The notes under the pieces are model-generated. The model saw only the letters and a program-made list of their open reading frames with translations. It had not been told where the DNA came from and did no database searches. 64,000 bases of DNA from Nansenia antarctica (taxonomy: Eukaryota; Chordata; Actinopteri; Argentiniformes; Microstomatidae), in the NCBI GenBank assembly GCA_963989245.1, contig OZ022339.1, forward strand, positions 38,323,151 through 38,387,150. Direction: 5' to 3'. A program made the position numbers and the translations under genes. Below are positions 17,904-30,151 of the stretch, one piece after another; within the stretch, counting starts at the first letter, position 1, and each line of letters starts with the position of its first letter.

Positions 17904-19342
17904 TAGGGCTGCACGATTAATCGATTTTAAATCGAAATCGCGATTTGAAATGATGCGATTAGCTAATCGCAAAGCCTGCGATTTGCCTGCGATTTTTTTT
18001 TTTTTTTAAACCTTTATTTGACCAGGAAGTCACATTGAGATTAAAACCTCTTTTGGAAATTTGATCAGCACTCATGGAATGCCTCTTGTCCAATCAAATT
18101 ACTTGGTCTCTTTATGACTTTGAACCCGGCGCTCTCAGAGCGAATTTACGAACGCAGGCATAGGTTGTGTCACGACAGTCAGTCCAATTATTATGAGACT
18201 TTGGGCTAACGTAACGGAGACAATTAGACACCACTTGGCTTACTGGACGTATGATAAACGTTAGTATGTTATAATTGCGACAGGTAAGTGTACAATTTCA
18301 CTATACTAACTGTACCAGCCAAGTGCATGTCGGTGCTGTTAGTCCAGCCTTAAACTTAGCTTAGCTAACTTGTAGTCTTCGAGACGGTAGCTTAGCTTAG
18401 CTACTCATGCTAACCCGGCGTTAAAGTACAGACACAGAGTTGACAGTCTCAGCAACCTGCGGGTTGGTGTTTATATAGTATAGCAGGCTTATGGATACAT
18501 GGAAGTTAACTGTTCTGTTGTCAAACATGAATGTGTCCTGTATGCATAACCTCATACCATTCGTTCATACCAGCCGGCTTTAAAGACGCAGAGGTTAGCC
18601 TAGCCTAGCCTTGGGCTGAAGTATGTCACAGATTCCTAAGTCAAGGTGACGTGTGTCTGTGCTCCATAGTCAGAGACCACCATTCTATCATTCATCAGTT
18701 CGACTGTTGACCGAGTCATCTAGATGTGGTCCTTTCAGTTATAGTCACAGTGTATCCCCAAATGATCATTTTAATAGCTGGATCATCTTAGAAAGTAGCC
18801 ACCTGTCTAGATGAGATATACAATTCATATCTTTTAAGTTCTCATCCTTGCATTAGAATTAGAGCAGTTAATAGTTTGATGGTATCATGTGGTAATGCTC
18901 TCTGAAAATAGGTGATAGACAGATTCATCCAATCACCTGCCAAGTATTTTTTGAAAGTACCTGCCCTTTTCCAAACAGCTTCCAATTAAGCTTTCCTAGA
19001 TGGTTGTGTGAAACAAACCACCTGAGTCAGGTTAGTAATGCTCCATCACATGTTTTAATCTGAAGCTTGATTTTAAAGCAACCCAACTTTAAAGCAACCC
19101 AATGTAAGTTTAGTTCTTTAGACTCGTAGCTCGGGCTGTGGGGGTGCTAGAGGAGGGAGCCTCTAAGTCCCCTGAAGACGTACAAACAAACTGCACGTTG
19201 ATACGACCTTCCTAGCCGGAGATATGGCCACACTTTTTTTTTTTTTTGCTATTTAAAAAATAAATAATCGCAAATTAATCGCAATCGCGATATCTGTCCA
19301 AATAATCGCAATTCGATTTTTTCCCCAAATCGTGCAGCCCTA
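17904..19342. mobile_element. hAT-type element (inner) nested in 17366-19986
   Basis: Terminal repeats TAGGGCTGCACGATTAATCG / CGTGCAGCCCTA. The 8-bp duplication CCACTGAC is at 17896-17903 and 19343-19350. Both termini carry repeated AATCGCAAT / CGATTTTAAATCG motifs. A LINE 3' tail lies inside at 17993-18053. The motif at 18126-18159 recurs inverted in the MITE at 13134-14212. Confidence 0.9.
17993..18053 (-). mobile_element. LINE 3' tail only, inside the inner hAT element
   Basis: T-rich run followed by ACCAGGAAGTCACATTGAGA and TTAAAACCTCTTTT, identical in layout to the tail at 13226-13310. It is a severely 5'-truncated insertion of about 60 bp. Confidence 0.7.
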
Positions 19343-20220
19343 CCACTGACGTTAGCCAGCTAGCTAAATACACTTGTCATGCAATATTGAATTCATGAAT
19401 GCGAGCAAACACTCACTGGCTATCGCATTACATTACAGTCATTTAGCTGACGCTTCGCCAGAACTCACACTAACGCATTTGCATGGAGAGCAGGAGACCA
19501 TGGCAGGGCTGAGCCCAGCAGTACTTATATAATAAAACAATAGGAAGTTAGCTGTGACCCTCCTCTATAGAAACATAGTTACTGCTCTGGTTCTCAGCAC
19601 AGCTACGCAGACTACAGCTGGACGAGCAGTGTAGTGAAAGTCAGCTAGCGGCAGCAGCGAGCTAACCCTGCTAGCTAACTCACTAGCATGTCCTGACAGC
19701 AGACAGCAGACAGCTTCACTCTCAAGGCTTTTGAGTAGCATGATTTAAATGTAGCCGCCGCGCCGGTGTAGGTACCGGATTTTCCCACTTTTCCGGTTCC
19801 GGTCATAGGTTCTGCCCTTTCCGGCCATATGATTCGCTATGATTCGCGATGCCTACACCGGCCGCAAGACAGCGTGGCGTGCGTCAACAGGAAGTAGGTT
19901 TGTTATGGAAACAAAACCCGACAAAAAAAAAAAAAAAAACACGAATCGATAATGGCATTCGTAGGCAATTCGTTGTTGCAGCCCTAGTGAGCAAGTTCAA
20001 CGATTTAAGAGATGCTGGAGGAACTTCAAGCTCTAGTTTATCTACGTTCACCATAACTGCTAAATTACTAACAATCTCTCTGTGGCGTGTGTGCGCATGC
20101 ATACTGGCTGAAATTATTTCAACACACAAAAAAGTGCAGTGTGTAAAAGAACGCTGCATTAGTTCGGATTTAACTACACAATGACCAGCCACTACACAAC
20201 ACACAAATAGATAACTATAT

Positions 20221-21123
20221 CAGTGTTTCCTCTATATGCATTTATTGGTGGCTGGCCGCCACGAATGAATTTCCTCCGCCACTAATTGATTCAGTCCACA
20301 AAAAAAAAAAAAATCCACCTCTGAACATTTTAGCTGATTAAAATATATCTGATCCTAGATCAGCACTATAATGGATGTTGACTAAAAGTGCACCTAAATC
20401 CACGCCCATCTCTCTCTAACCGCTGATCCAAAATCAGATTAATGACATTAAACATTCAGTTGACGACGTGACACAAGAGCTACTCCTGATTGGTCTAAAT
20501 GTGAACCGGCATGAGAACCGTGCAGACTCAACCATCCCTGCTCAGCAGTCTTACCTGCCGAAATGCTCGGGCGCCTGTGTTTTCTCCTCGCAAATAACAG
20601 GCTAAAAGTCACCGGTAGTACCATCTAAAACTAAGATACAAAAAGCTGATCTAGCTAGCTAGGTGCACAAATAAGATATCACGTTAAATAACTTCGAAAA
20701 ATTACACGAAAACAGCGACAGATGGGTGGATTTTTCAAGAAAAAAGATGTCCCAGACACTTCAAACATTGCTGAAGCTAGCAGTGGCTATGAGCAATCCG
20801 AAACTGCATTTCTTGTTGAGTTTCTTGTTGCAAACGGAGGAAGGACAAACAACAGGTGCGTTGAAACCAACACCCAATGATGCCAGGACGATGGCTAATT
20901 TGATAATTTTGATAGACAAGATAGCCATCACATCTAGTTGAAAAACTGTCGCAAGTTGAAGAACTCGCGCAAGTTGGAAATACTCAGAAACTTTTGCCAA
21001 GTTGGACATACTTTTCCTGTTGTGTTTGAGACGGAGCCAAGACTCTCGTTTGGAAGGACATTGGATCCGTGAGTAACGTAAACCTTCAGAGCTGATGGAT
21101 GGAAACCGGTATCACAAGTTTAT

Positions 21124-21173
<50 letters not shown>

Positions 21174-21291
21174 CATCCTCCCTCTAGTTTTGGTTGAAAT
21201 TAGGTCGTTGTTTTGAGCGTGCGTGCACGCGGGAAAAAATCGCGGGCAAGGCTCTCCGCCACTAATGTAAAAATTCCTGGAGGAAACACTG
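20221..21291 (+). mobile_element. Internally deleted hAT-type element with transposase N-terminal remnant
   Basis: Terminal repeats CAGTGTTTCCTC / GAGGAAACACTG. Inside, starting near 20722, a frame reads MGGFFKKKDVPDTSNIAEAS and continues for about 50 residues, resembling the beginning of ZBED/hAT-type transposases. It then runs out into sequence containing a (TA)n tract (21127-21168) and the right end, so the catalytic part is gone. No exact 8-bp duplication was recognised. Confidence 0.65.
21127..21168. repeat. (TA)n microsatellite
   Basis: About 21 TA units inside the internally deleted hAT element. Confidence 0.9.
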
Positions 21292-22711
21292 TTATATGCT
21301 GCAACAAATGCTAACTCTCCAGAAAACAACCAGCTACTAAACTACACAAGAACAGCTAGTTTAAGTCTACACAATGGCCAGCTAGCTAACTGCAATAAGC
21401 TACAAATATAGCAGCTAATATAGCAGCTAATTAAAGGACCTATACCATGAAATCTAGCTCCCCTGTGGCCACAGGTAGAAATGTCAATAACACTAGCTAG
21501 CCATTGCTACTAGCTAGCTTCCGTTACAAAATCGGCTATCCCAGAGCATCGAAATAAGATCCTGTAAGATCCATAAATGAACTGGCCATAATAAATTATT
21601 CTATGGAGAGTGGCCTAGAAATGTGTAACTATGTGTGTAACTATGTAACTTGTAGACAACAAACTAGAAACACAACAATGACTAGCTAGCACTATGAACA
21701 GGAACTTTTACCATAAAACAATTAGCAGGTAAACTACTCAACAACAAGCTAGTTTATCTCATTAGATTTAGCTTATCGTAAAAACAACAAGAGAAAGTTC
21801 CCCTAACCATTTGGAGCAAAAATAGTCTCTCGTCCACTACCTACACCGAGATGATCTTAGTGTTACAAAGCTTTCAGAAAACTCCCCCAGGTAGGCCTGG
21901 TTAGCGACATAACGACCACTTGTCAAATAGACAACGACCAGCTAGACTAGCTTAGAACTTCCCAACCATCTGTGGTGATTGTTTTCATTGACAATGAAAG
22001 AGAAAAGAAAGTAAGAGTCACCTTGTCTTTCCAGGCCTCAATCTCTATAGCAACTGAGAACAACTGGGGCCAACAACTGTCAAGAGAACAACAACTCATG
22101 AAACAGCTTGTGTTTTCTACCCATACATTCTCAGAGGGCATTATCTCATTCTCAACATGCTGAGCACATTGTATGGTAGCTCAAATTCACAGGCAATGTT
22201 CAACCATCTTCCCATTTCAACCATCTTGTCGTAACTGAAACCAACAATCATACAGTGCCCTGTGTAAGTAATGGGACAATGAAGTGCCTGTTCTTCTTTT
22301 GGCTCTATACTCTCAAAGCTTAGATTTTCATCAAACAATTATGATGAGGTTGAAGTAGAGGATCTCTGGTTTCTTTTCTTTCTTTTTTTTACGGCATTTG
22401 TGTACACATTGTGTCAGTTGTATTCAGTCACAAGATTTAAGAAAACATAAAAGAGATGTCCATGTCTAGTATTGATTCTAAGCTTTGCATTTGCCATTGG
22501 AGTCTGCTAGTGGTGTGTCAACATGAGGACCTGAGTGGTGTTAATGAAAGTCAACAAAGCCATTATTAGGCTGAAAGAAAGAGAGATAACATCTGGAACA
22601 TAGCCAAAACCTTAGGCTTGCCAAAACCAACAGGTAGGAATGTTTAAAACATAAATAATTAATTAAATCACTGGTGAGGTCAGCAATCACAAACGGACCG
22701 GAATGCTTACC

Positions 22712-23105
22712 CAGGGTATATACAGGAATCTTGAGGTTCATTTCAATACCTTTCTAAGACTTTTTAAAGACCTTGTCAATAATTTTCCAGACCTCACCGC
22801 CACTTCGAGCTGTAACCGTTTACATCAGTGACACCTTTTAGTTTGCAATAGACTACACCACTATCATACAACAGAATTTCCGGTTCATCTTTGTTTTTTA
22901 ATAAAACTAATAAATTCACGAACTTTTACTAAAAGTTTTTAGGACTCAAACTCTCTCTGGACAGAGTCTAATTGAGAAAAATACCTACAAAATTCAAGAC
23001 CTCATAAAATCGTGATAAGACTTTTTAATACTTATTAAGGGTCTTGATTTTCCCAAAATTGATTTATCAACTTTTAATACTTTTCAAGACACCGCGGATA
23101 CCCTG
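22712..23105. mobile_element. Small terminal-inverted-repeat element nested in the Tc1 copy
   Basis: Ends CAGGGTAT / ATACCCTG, flanked on both sides by TTACC (22707-22711 and 23106-23110). The interior is AT-rich with repeated AAGACTTTTTAA-type motifs and is non-coding. The left arm continues AATCTTGA and the right arm TCTTGAAA when inverted. Family not certain; hAT-like MITE is the likeliest. Confidence 0.55.
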
Positions 23106-23162
23106 TTACCATTACCAATTAATAAAACCCACAAAACAACTGTCCCACAGATCAGGACCACT

Positions 23163-23207
23163 CTGCAGGAGCTAGGCGGGGGGTCTGCAGGAGCTAGGCG
23201 GGGGGTC
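23163..23207. repeat. Two tandem copies of a 22-bp GC-rich unit
   Basis: TCTGCAGGAGCTAGGCGGGG plus GG repeated twice within the Tc1 remnant. Confidence 0.8.
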
Positions 23208-24054
23208 GACCATCGGCAGAATACGTCACCAGCCGAACTACAGAGGCTTCACTGCAAGGTGCAAACCACTAGTTATCCCCACAAATGATTTGAATGAAAT
23301 TAAACTCAAGAGTTTGCTTTAAACAAATCTGCACTGGAAAAATGTGTTGTGGACAGATAAGACAAATACGATCATGTACCAGACTGATTTCAAGAGGAAA
23401 GTTTGGAGAAAAAAGCTTCTGCCCAAGATTGACCGAATACCACCTCATCCGTGAAACATGGTGGAGGGGGTGTTAAGGTTTGGGCTTGTATAGCTGCCAC
23501 GAGAGCTGGCTAACTTGTCTTTGTTAATGGGACTACTACTGCCAGGAGCAGCAGAATATATTCTCAGGTAGAAACATTCTGTCTGCTTGAGTCCAAGGCT
23601 CCAAGCACATTCATTGGATGGTGCTTCATCATACAGTAAGGCAATGACCCAAAATATCCTGCCATAGCAACTAGACTGAGTTTTTCACTTTTCAGGGCCA
23701 AAAAGTGGAGAGTTCTTGACTGGTCACGTCGTCAATCTTCAGATTTAATGACTGCAGAACAAGCCTGGCAGAGCATCACCAGAGAAGACTTCAGGCATTC
23801 ATTGCATGCAAAGGATTGTCAACAAATGCTAAACGAGTGCATCATTTGGATATTATATGAATCGGTCCCATTACTTTGGGGTAAAATAGGGGGACTATGT
23901 ATTAAAAATGTTGTGATATTTCTGAATGTTGAAAACAACATACCCTTAAATAAAAACTGGCAATCCATATTTTAACCTCATAAGAATTCAAATCCAAACT
24001 TTTGGCGGTTTAGAAGAAACACTGTCCTATTACTTACTTACACAGGGCACGATA

Positions 24055-26351
24055 AGTAGCCTAAGCTGATGTTGAATGAATGAAGATAATCAAAGCAAAG
24101 AGCTAATGACAACAATATTGAGGATGGCAGTCCCTACCCACTTATTACATAATTATTTCACACCTCTTGACAAAGAACAGCTTAGAAGGCCTAGGCTATC
24201 CATTATCAGCCTTCTCACAACTACAGAGGCCTTAAACACTATGCCTTCCAGACTTATTCAACAGAAGACAAATGTGAACCAATATTGGTTCAGTTCCTCT
24301 AACTGAGTCTGTAACACATAGCTCATTCTTCAGGTAAATCCTGCACCTGGTTTCTCTGCAGGAAAACAAGAACCGGAACACAAAACCTTGAGGCCGGCTG
24401 CTTTGAACACACATACAGACTATAAACACATGCGACAGTGCTAGAGCTTCACTCTGCTAGCGTTCAATAACAAGCTCCCTGAGTGCAGCTGCACTGGGAC
24501 TGGTCGAGCCAAGGAAATCACACATGCTAATGGCCTCTCTCCCCCCCCCCTCCCCTCCCTCATTACCATGACTAAAATAAAACTGGGCTAACTAAACAAC
24601 GGGTAACATCAAGTCCAATCATGATGTTGTAATCTAACTGTTATGATTCAGTCCATAATAATGGTAAGTCCCAGCCCATCTGGCACAGTTGCATTTTACC
24701 TAATTAACGTTGAATTCACACTGTCACATGACACCTCTATCGTAGACTGCTCGTATTGGAGTTGTGGTAGTAATTAAATTTAGAGCACAAAGCCAATTCA
24801 TACAGACAGCACAGCTATAGGGCTGAGGATGATGCACTATTTTTAATGAATCATTTATTCATTCTTTTCCAGAATTCTACAACTTTCTCTGTATGGTATA
24901 CATGTTCTTACGTTTCCTACATCGGCCCTCTCCACACTCTTTCTTTGAAATGTATCAGGCGACATCATCATGCAACTTCATCTCATCTCATCATCTGTTT
25001 TAAGTTTCATTGTTATGTCACATTAGACAAGTACATTCGTAGGCTTCCTGTTCCTGACATTGCAGCACAAAAATAAATAAGGCCATAAGATAAGTAAGGT
25101 AAATAAAGTGGCAATACTTATAAGACATAAGTGGGACAATTTAACAAGTGACAATTTGGAGGTGACAAATAAGACAGGACACAATTGAGCAGGACAAATA
25201 GTAAAAAATAGAAAAAGAAAAATAGAAATGTCATGAGTATTGCACTGGGTGGCAGTGGTATTTAGTAGTATAAGAGTATAGGTAGGCTAGTATAAGAGGT
25301 AGTATTGAGTAAAGTTTTGTGTGTTTCTGTTGTGCTTGTGCCCTCTTTTTGCAAAACAGTGTATTGAGGGCAGCAGTTCATATGGGTCACAAGCCACAGT
25401 ACAAGCATTTCTCCTGAGCTGGGGAGGTGGGTTTGGCTGCCAAAAACTGGGCTGTGGCAGGAAACAATAGTCCCTGTTGGACTCTGTTGACCCGTCTCAC
25501 TAGTGGTTAGTGAAGGCATAGAACTATAGTCTAAAATGCGTACTCTGCACTGTGGCTTGGACAACAGATCTATGAACACTACACCATTCAGAGGGAACAG
25601 GCTTATCCGTTGCAGATTTTTCATACACCACTAGCTCCAATGGTGGACATCTGGTGAGGTTTAAAGCCAGATTAGTGTACTACTTTATACGGTACTACTT
25701 TCTGTTACTAAGTCTCTTCAAAACTGGTTTCCATGACAGATGATCTATACAGTTACAAGAGTAATACAGTAACAAGTGCTACACATCAGCAGTGAATTAG
25801 GCGAAACAATAAATAAATAAATATGTACAGTACTTTGAACAGTATCTGGAAAAACAATACATGATCCAATCAATTATTATTATTATTATCAACTTCACAT
25901 GTCTGAAACACAAAGTTTGTGTACATACACAAAAACTGAACCAGCGGCAGAAACATTAGGCCAGGCTTCCAACCTGCAGATGGAACAGAATCCTGCTGCC
26001 CCACTGATCATACAGCTCAAGTCAAGAGGTCAAAGCTGACTGAGTGAAGAGAACATTATGCAACCTGCAGTAATACGAGAAGTTGAGAACCCTAAATCAC
26101 TTTTCATGAGAGTGGTCCAACTCTCTCTACCTTCAGCCTTAACTTAGTACACTAGGCTATTCCACTCCAACACACACAGCACCCCAAAGTATGTCTGAGA
26201 GAAAGGCTGGCCAAGAACTTGACAACACAGTCAATCTCCAATGCACTTTCAGAGGAGCTCAACCCTGCTTGTTTAAGTTGATCATATCCACACAGAGGAG
26301 ATCATGCCACCTGGACTCATCGTAACTACACGATGAACATCAAGCTAGGCC
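24055..26351. other. Non-coding DNA, no recognised feature
   Basis: The ORFs here are short and dissimilar to anything I know. The segment around 25000-25260 vaguely resembles degraded LINE 3' sequence (TTCATTGTTATGTCACATTA), but not enough to call. Confidence 0.5.
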
Positions 26352-26505
26352 CTATAATAAGGTTCATAACAGTGACAACGTTGTCAATCATTTCCCGTTT
26401 ACTAGAAGTGAGAACATGACTGATTCCTGAATCCAGCGCATGTTCTCACTTCTAGTAAACGGGAAATGATTGACAATGCTGTCACTGTTATGAACCTTAT
26501 TATAG
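26352..26505. repeat. Near-perfect 67-bp inverted repeat (hairpin), 20-nt loop
   Basis: Left arm 26352-26418 and right arm 26439-26505 are reverse complements at 65 of 67 positions; the two mismatches lie near the middle (AACG against AGCA). The loop is 26419-26438. Flanks do not extend the pairing, and no TA or 8-bp duplication is evident. It could be a foldback transposon, an inverted duplication, or a long hairpin RNA source. Confidence 0.95.
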
Positions 26506-27583
26506 ACAGTGGCACACGCTGCCTGTGGTGGCAGCTCACATGGCTGTGAGAGTGTTGCGTAACTGCTTTGTTTACAACCAGAGGATGCCTTCTGACGGGA
26601 GTCGGTCCATGGTCGGTCTGACTCACCCAGACGGAACATAGAGCTACAAGAGAAGTGACTCTTTAGAGAGAGTGGGCTGGACACTTACATTGCTGGGAAA
26701 CCAGCAGTTTTGCTGCTATAGCCATAGACCATTTAGAAACCCATCCCCCCACCGTCACACACACACTTCCCCGCGGAAATGTGCCTCACGCAAAGAGGGG
26801 GCGGGAAGGATGAGATCAAGCTTGCCAGGAATGCCCAACCAAAAATCGAAATAGCAAGTTGGTTCGGAATTCGTCAAATCAGACCCATGTTATGATCGGA
26901 AGAGCAAAGTTGGCTTCTTTGTTGCGTGACATGTTGCTAAATTGACATCGATACCAATCGTATGTTATGAGTGACAGTACGATATAGCATCTGTCAGTCA
27001 GTTCCACACAATTATACACACATAAATATGCATTGTCCACCCACATATACCTATGCAAACAGGTAGGGTTAGTGACAGCCAAGCCATAACTATTGTTGTT
27101 AACTAGTGGGTTAACTAACAGCACCCTGGTAAGCAAACTAGTGGTAGGCGACACTGCTCTCTCTCTCTCTATCTCTCTCTCTCTAGTAGCTCCAATGCGA
27201 GTCTGCAAAGAGACAGATGCTTTGAAATGATCTGCATGTCTCCGTTGTTCAAGAGCGAGAAAACAGAAAACACGTCACATCGCACAGCTGATTTGACTAC
27301 AGGGTTAAAAGTCAGACGACCGATGACATTATGTGCTCAACTAACGGGACTGTGTTGTAGTGTTCACTTATTGCAAGTTGGCCTGCCGAAATATACCCGC
27401 TAGCTAGCCTAATAGCCCTGGTAATGTCAGTGGAAGAAAGCACATTCACTCCTGCGAGCTAGCCGCTGTGTGCCGTGCCCATCCCCCACCTCACCAGCCT
27501 TCCCTGTCTGTCCACCATCTTTAATCTGCGCCCCGTCTCTCCTTCCACTGCCCAAAAACATCACCAAAACACCACCAACTCAC
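26506..27583. other. Upstream part of candidate stag1 intron 1
   Basis: Mostly unique DNA with CpG content rising toward the right and a (CT)n stretch at 27157-27184. No coding region recognised. Confidence 0.45.
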
Positions 27584-27740
27584 CTTTATCGACCATCGCT
27601 GAGTCGATCACTTTCTTCCGAAATAAAAATCGATATATTTATTTTAACGATGAAGATTTTAATATTGAAAATTGGCCGTGCGAGCGGAACCGCGCCTTTG
27701 AGAAGAGCAGCAATCCTAAACCGCCATCTGGTGGTATTTT
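27584..27740 (-). promoter_or_regulatory. stag1: Candidate stag1 untranslated first exon and promoter
   Basis: On the minus strand GATGGTCGATAAAG is followed by the strong donor GTGAGT (27578-27583). Upstream, DNA is relatively CpG-rich, and ATGGCGG, the core of YY1 sites common at vertebrate start sites, occurs at 27721-27729. Orientation and distance suit an untranslated first exon spliced toward 6.5 kb. That would make intron 1 about 21 kb. Transcript data are needed; another minus-strand exon cannot be excluded. Confidence 0.4.
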
Positions 27741-27802
27741 CCTCGCTGTAATGCTGGTGGTATAGCGCAGCCGGAGACCGGGACCACATCGCCCTCTGGC
27801 GG
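27721..27802 (-). promoter_or_regulatory. Pair of CTCF-like motifs at the candidate stag1 promoter
   Basis: Read on the minus strand, 27721-27734 is CCACCAGATGGCGG, a full match to the CTCF core CCASYAGRKGGCRS. 27789-27802 is CCGCCAGAGGGCGA, 12 of 14. Both face the same way and lie 68 bp apart in CpG-rich DNA. Confidence 0.5.
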
Positions 27803-28047
27803 ACACAAAGAACAACCGGCGGTGGCGCGCCTCGGGGGCGAGGAGAGGGAGGGGACTGCGGGACCACGCCAGCAGAGCACACGCGGGAGCGCGCCCCTGA
27901 AGAGGGGAGTGTTGTTGTGGTCGCTTTGATGATTCGTTTTAATTGTTTGTGTACAGAGGATGGATGCCACGCCTGCAGTAAACATAGCATCAGGCCTGCA
28001 TAATGCATAATGTACCCCCTTCAAGAGCATTCTTCTCTTAATGTCTC

Positions 28048-28054
28048 TTGCACT

Positions 28055-28130
<76 letters not shown>

Positions 28131-28146
28131 TCTCTCTCTCTCTCTC
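28048..28146. repeat. (CT)n microsatellite
   Basis: About 49 CT units with one interruption. Confidence 0.95.
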
Positions 28147-28218
28147 TTGGTATGGTATGTTATTGATAGAAGTTTAATAGGGAATAGGTTGTCAGAGTAT
28201 AATCCTTGTATCTACAGT

Positions 28219-29056
28219 TGAATGAATGAATGAATGAATGAATGGTCTTTATTGTCATTGCTACAGTACAGGTACCAAAAAACGACATTTAGGAGGGGTG
28301 GCTCCCCTGGTGTTAGGAAAGAAAAAAAAAACTTTAAAAAAACAACACAAGAAGGGAAGGAGCTGGTTTACATAAATAAAGGCTATGTACACTATCCACT
28401 ATACTATACTGTACAGATAGACGACTAGGGTTGTCATATTGCACATAGTGTTATTGCACATTTATTTGAAGTGTCGCAGTTTGCAGGCTTGAAATGTACA
28501 TATTTGTGCCTCAGCACTACACCTGATTTTTTCAGTCCAGCAGCTGCCATCAATCCGTCCAGACTGTCCAGGGCCCAGAACCTAGGTCTTTGCTGTGTTC
28601 AGGGCCTGGACGGCCCTGTGGTAGAAGCTGTTCTTCAGTCTGTTTGTCCTTGCGGCCATGGTCCTGAACCGCCTTTTCGAGGGCAGCCGGGTAAAGTGTT
28701 CGTACCCAGGGTGGGTTGGGTCCCTGGAGATCTTGGAGGCCTTCCTGAGACAGCGTGTGTTGTACAGCTCTTCCAGAGAGGGGAGGGGGGCGCCGGTGAT
28801 CTTCTGGGCTGTTCTCACGACTCTCACGACTCTACAGTTGTACAGAGTTAAGCTATTCCAGCACCGGGAGGTGGCCTGGTCCTTAGAATATCTGATGACC
28901 TTAACTGCAATTAGAAGCAGTCTCCTGATGCTGATGATTGGGATGATGTGGGTCACCCCCCTCCCAGCCAGGCCTGCTGAGAGCTCCAATCCTCCTCTTA
29001 GAGAGTCACGGGCCCTATACGACAAGGAGTCTTCGTCTAACAACACCAGGAACACT
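28219..29056 (-). mobile_element. 5'-truncated CR1/L2-type LINE
   Basis: The minus strand encodes the region downstream of RT, including VVRTAQKITGAPLPSLEELY, NTRCLRKASKISRDPTHPGY and ARTNRLKNSFYHRAVQALN, which is typical of fish L2-like elements. The 3' end is at the left with TTTATTGTCATTG and a (GAAT)n tail (28219-28243). The catalytic core is absent and the frame has lesions near the 5' side. Confidence 0.85.
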
Positions 29057-30088
29057 TTTGGAAATACTTTTTCTAAGAGTGTACCTTCTCTGGCCTATCT
29101 ACCCACCTCCCATCTCCCTCCCCTCCACCCTTCTTTCTCCTGTGTCTCCTCTTCCAACCTAGACTAACCTAGACTAGCCTCCCCCCTCCCTCTCTGATTG
29201 TTCTCTTGTCATGTAGATGGGTTTTATTCAGCAGTGTTCAGACAGTGGCAGTCTGTGTAGTGCATAGTGTAGTATACGGTAGGCAGACACAGTTCTGACA
29301 CACAAACACACAGACAAAGACAGACACACACACACACACACACACATACAGGGGCACGCGCACACACACACATGCACTGTCTTTCAACAGTCTAAAGTTC
29401 AGTAACCTGCTGAGACAGAGGCCCACAGTAACCATGGAAACAGAGACACACTGGCAGAGAGCAGAAGCGGAAGATCCCTTAAGCCCCGCCCTGCTTCAAG
29501 AGCCTGAGATCTCTCCTCTGTATTATGTTATTACAAGAAAAACTTTTTGGGCCCAAAAAAGTGTTATTTTTCAATATTATATTGCAGTGCTGATTACTTT
29601 TCAAACCAAACCATTAATTTGACAGATAATGTAACATTTAATGCAACAATATGCAATATCGCAATACAGCAATTCCCTGTAAAATCTGATTGTCTGTAGA
29701 ATATGATTGTCTATGTCTGGTTGTCTGTAGAATCTGATTGTAGAATGTCTGGTTCTCTGTAGAATATGGTCATCTGTACAATGTCTAGTTGATAGTGGGA
29801 TGTCTGCTGTGTTATGGCTGTGTCTTGCAACATTTTCCAACAGTGAAATATAGTCATCAAATATAGAGACTTTAGACTGTTGAGAAAACAGTCTTTTTTT
29901 TTTTTACTAGTATAGGTTTCACATACAAATACAGATATTTCATCTTTCGGAAAACAAACAGTGCTTATGGGCTTATTTAGACTGGAAAGGTAACACTGGA
30001 CATGGGATATTTATGTAATGGCGTGTTTTCTCTCCTGCCTCTACTAAAGCAGAGGCTGCTTTGTGTGGGTTTGTGTGTTTGTGTGTGT

Positions 30089-30151
<63 letters not shown>

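Larger units (their letters stand above)
17366..19986. mobile_element. hAT-type element (outer) with perfect 8-bp target duplication
   Basis: Terminal repeats TAGGGCTGCAAC / GTTGCAGCCCTA. The duplication GTGAGCAA is present at 17358-17365 and 19987-19994. The left subterminal region has the TAATCGATTAATC motif series typical of these elements. A second hAT element (17904-19342) is inserted in it. The remaining body has no intact transposase ORF. Confidence 0.9.
22253..24052 (+). mobile_element. Tc1/mariner element, degenerate, flanked by TA
   Basis: Left terminus CAGTGCCCTGTGTAAGTAAT and right terminus ending TTACTTACACAGGGCAC are inverted copies. TA dinucleotides flank at 22251-22252 and 24053-24054. 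Transposase remnants are readable in shifting plus frames (WRGCKGLGLYSCH-like text near 23460-23500; SLAEHHQRRLQAFIACKGLS at about 23765-23825) with many stops and frameshifts. A separate element is inserted at 22712-23105. Long dead. Confidence 0.85.
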
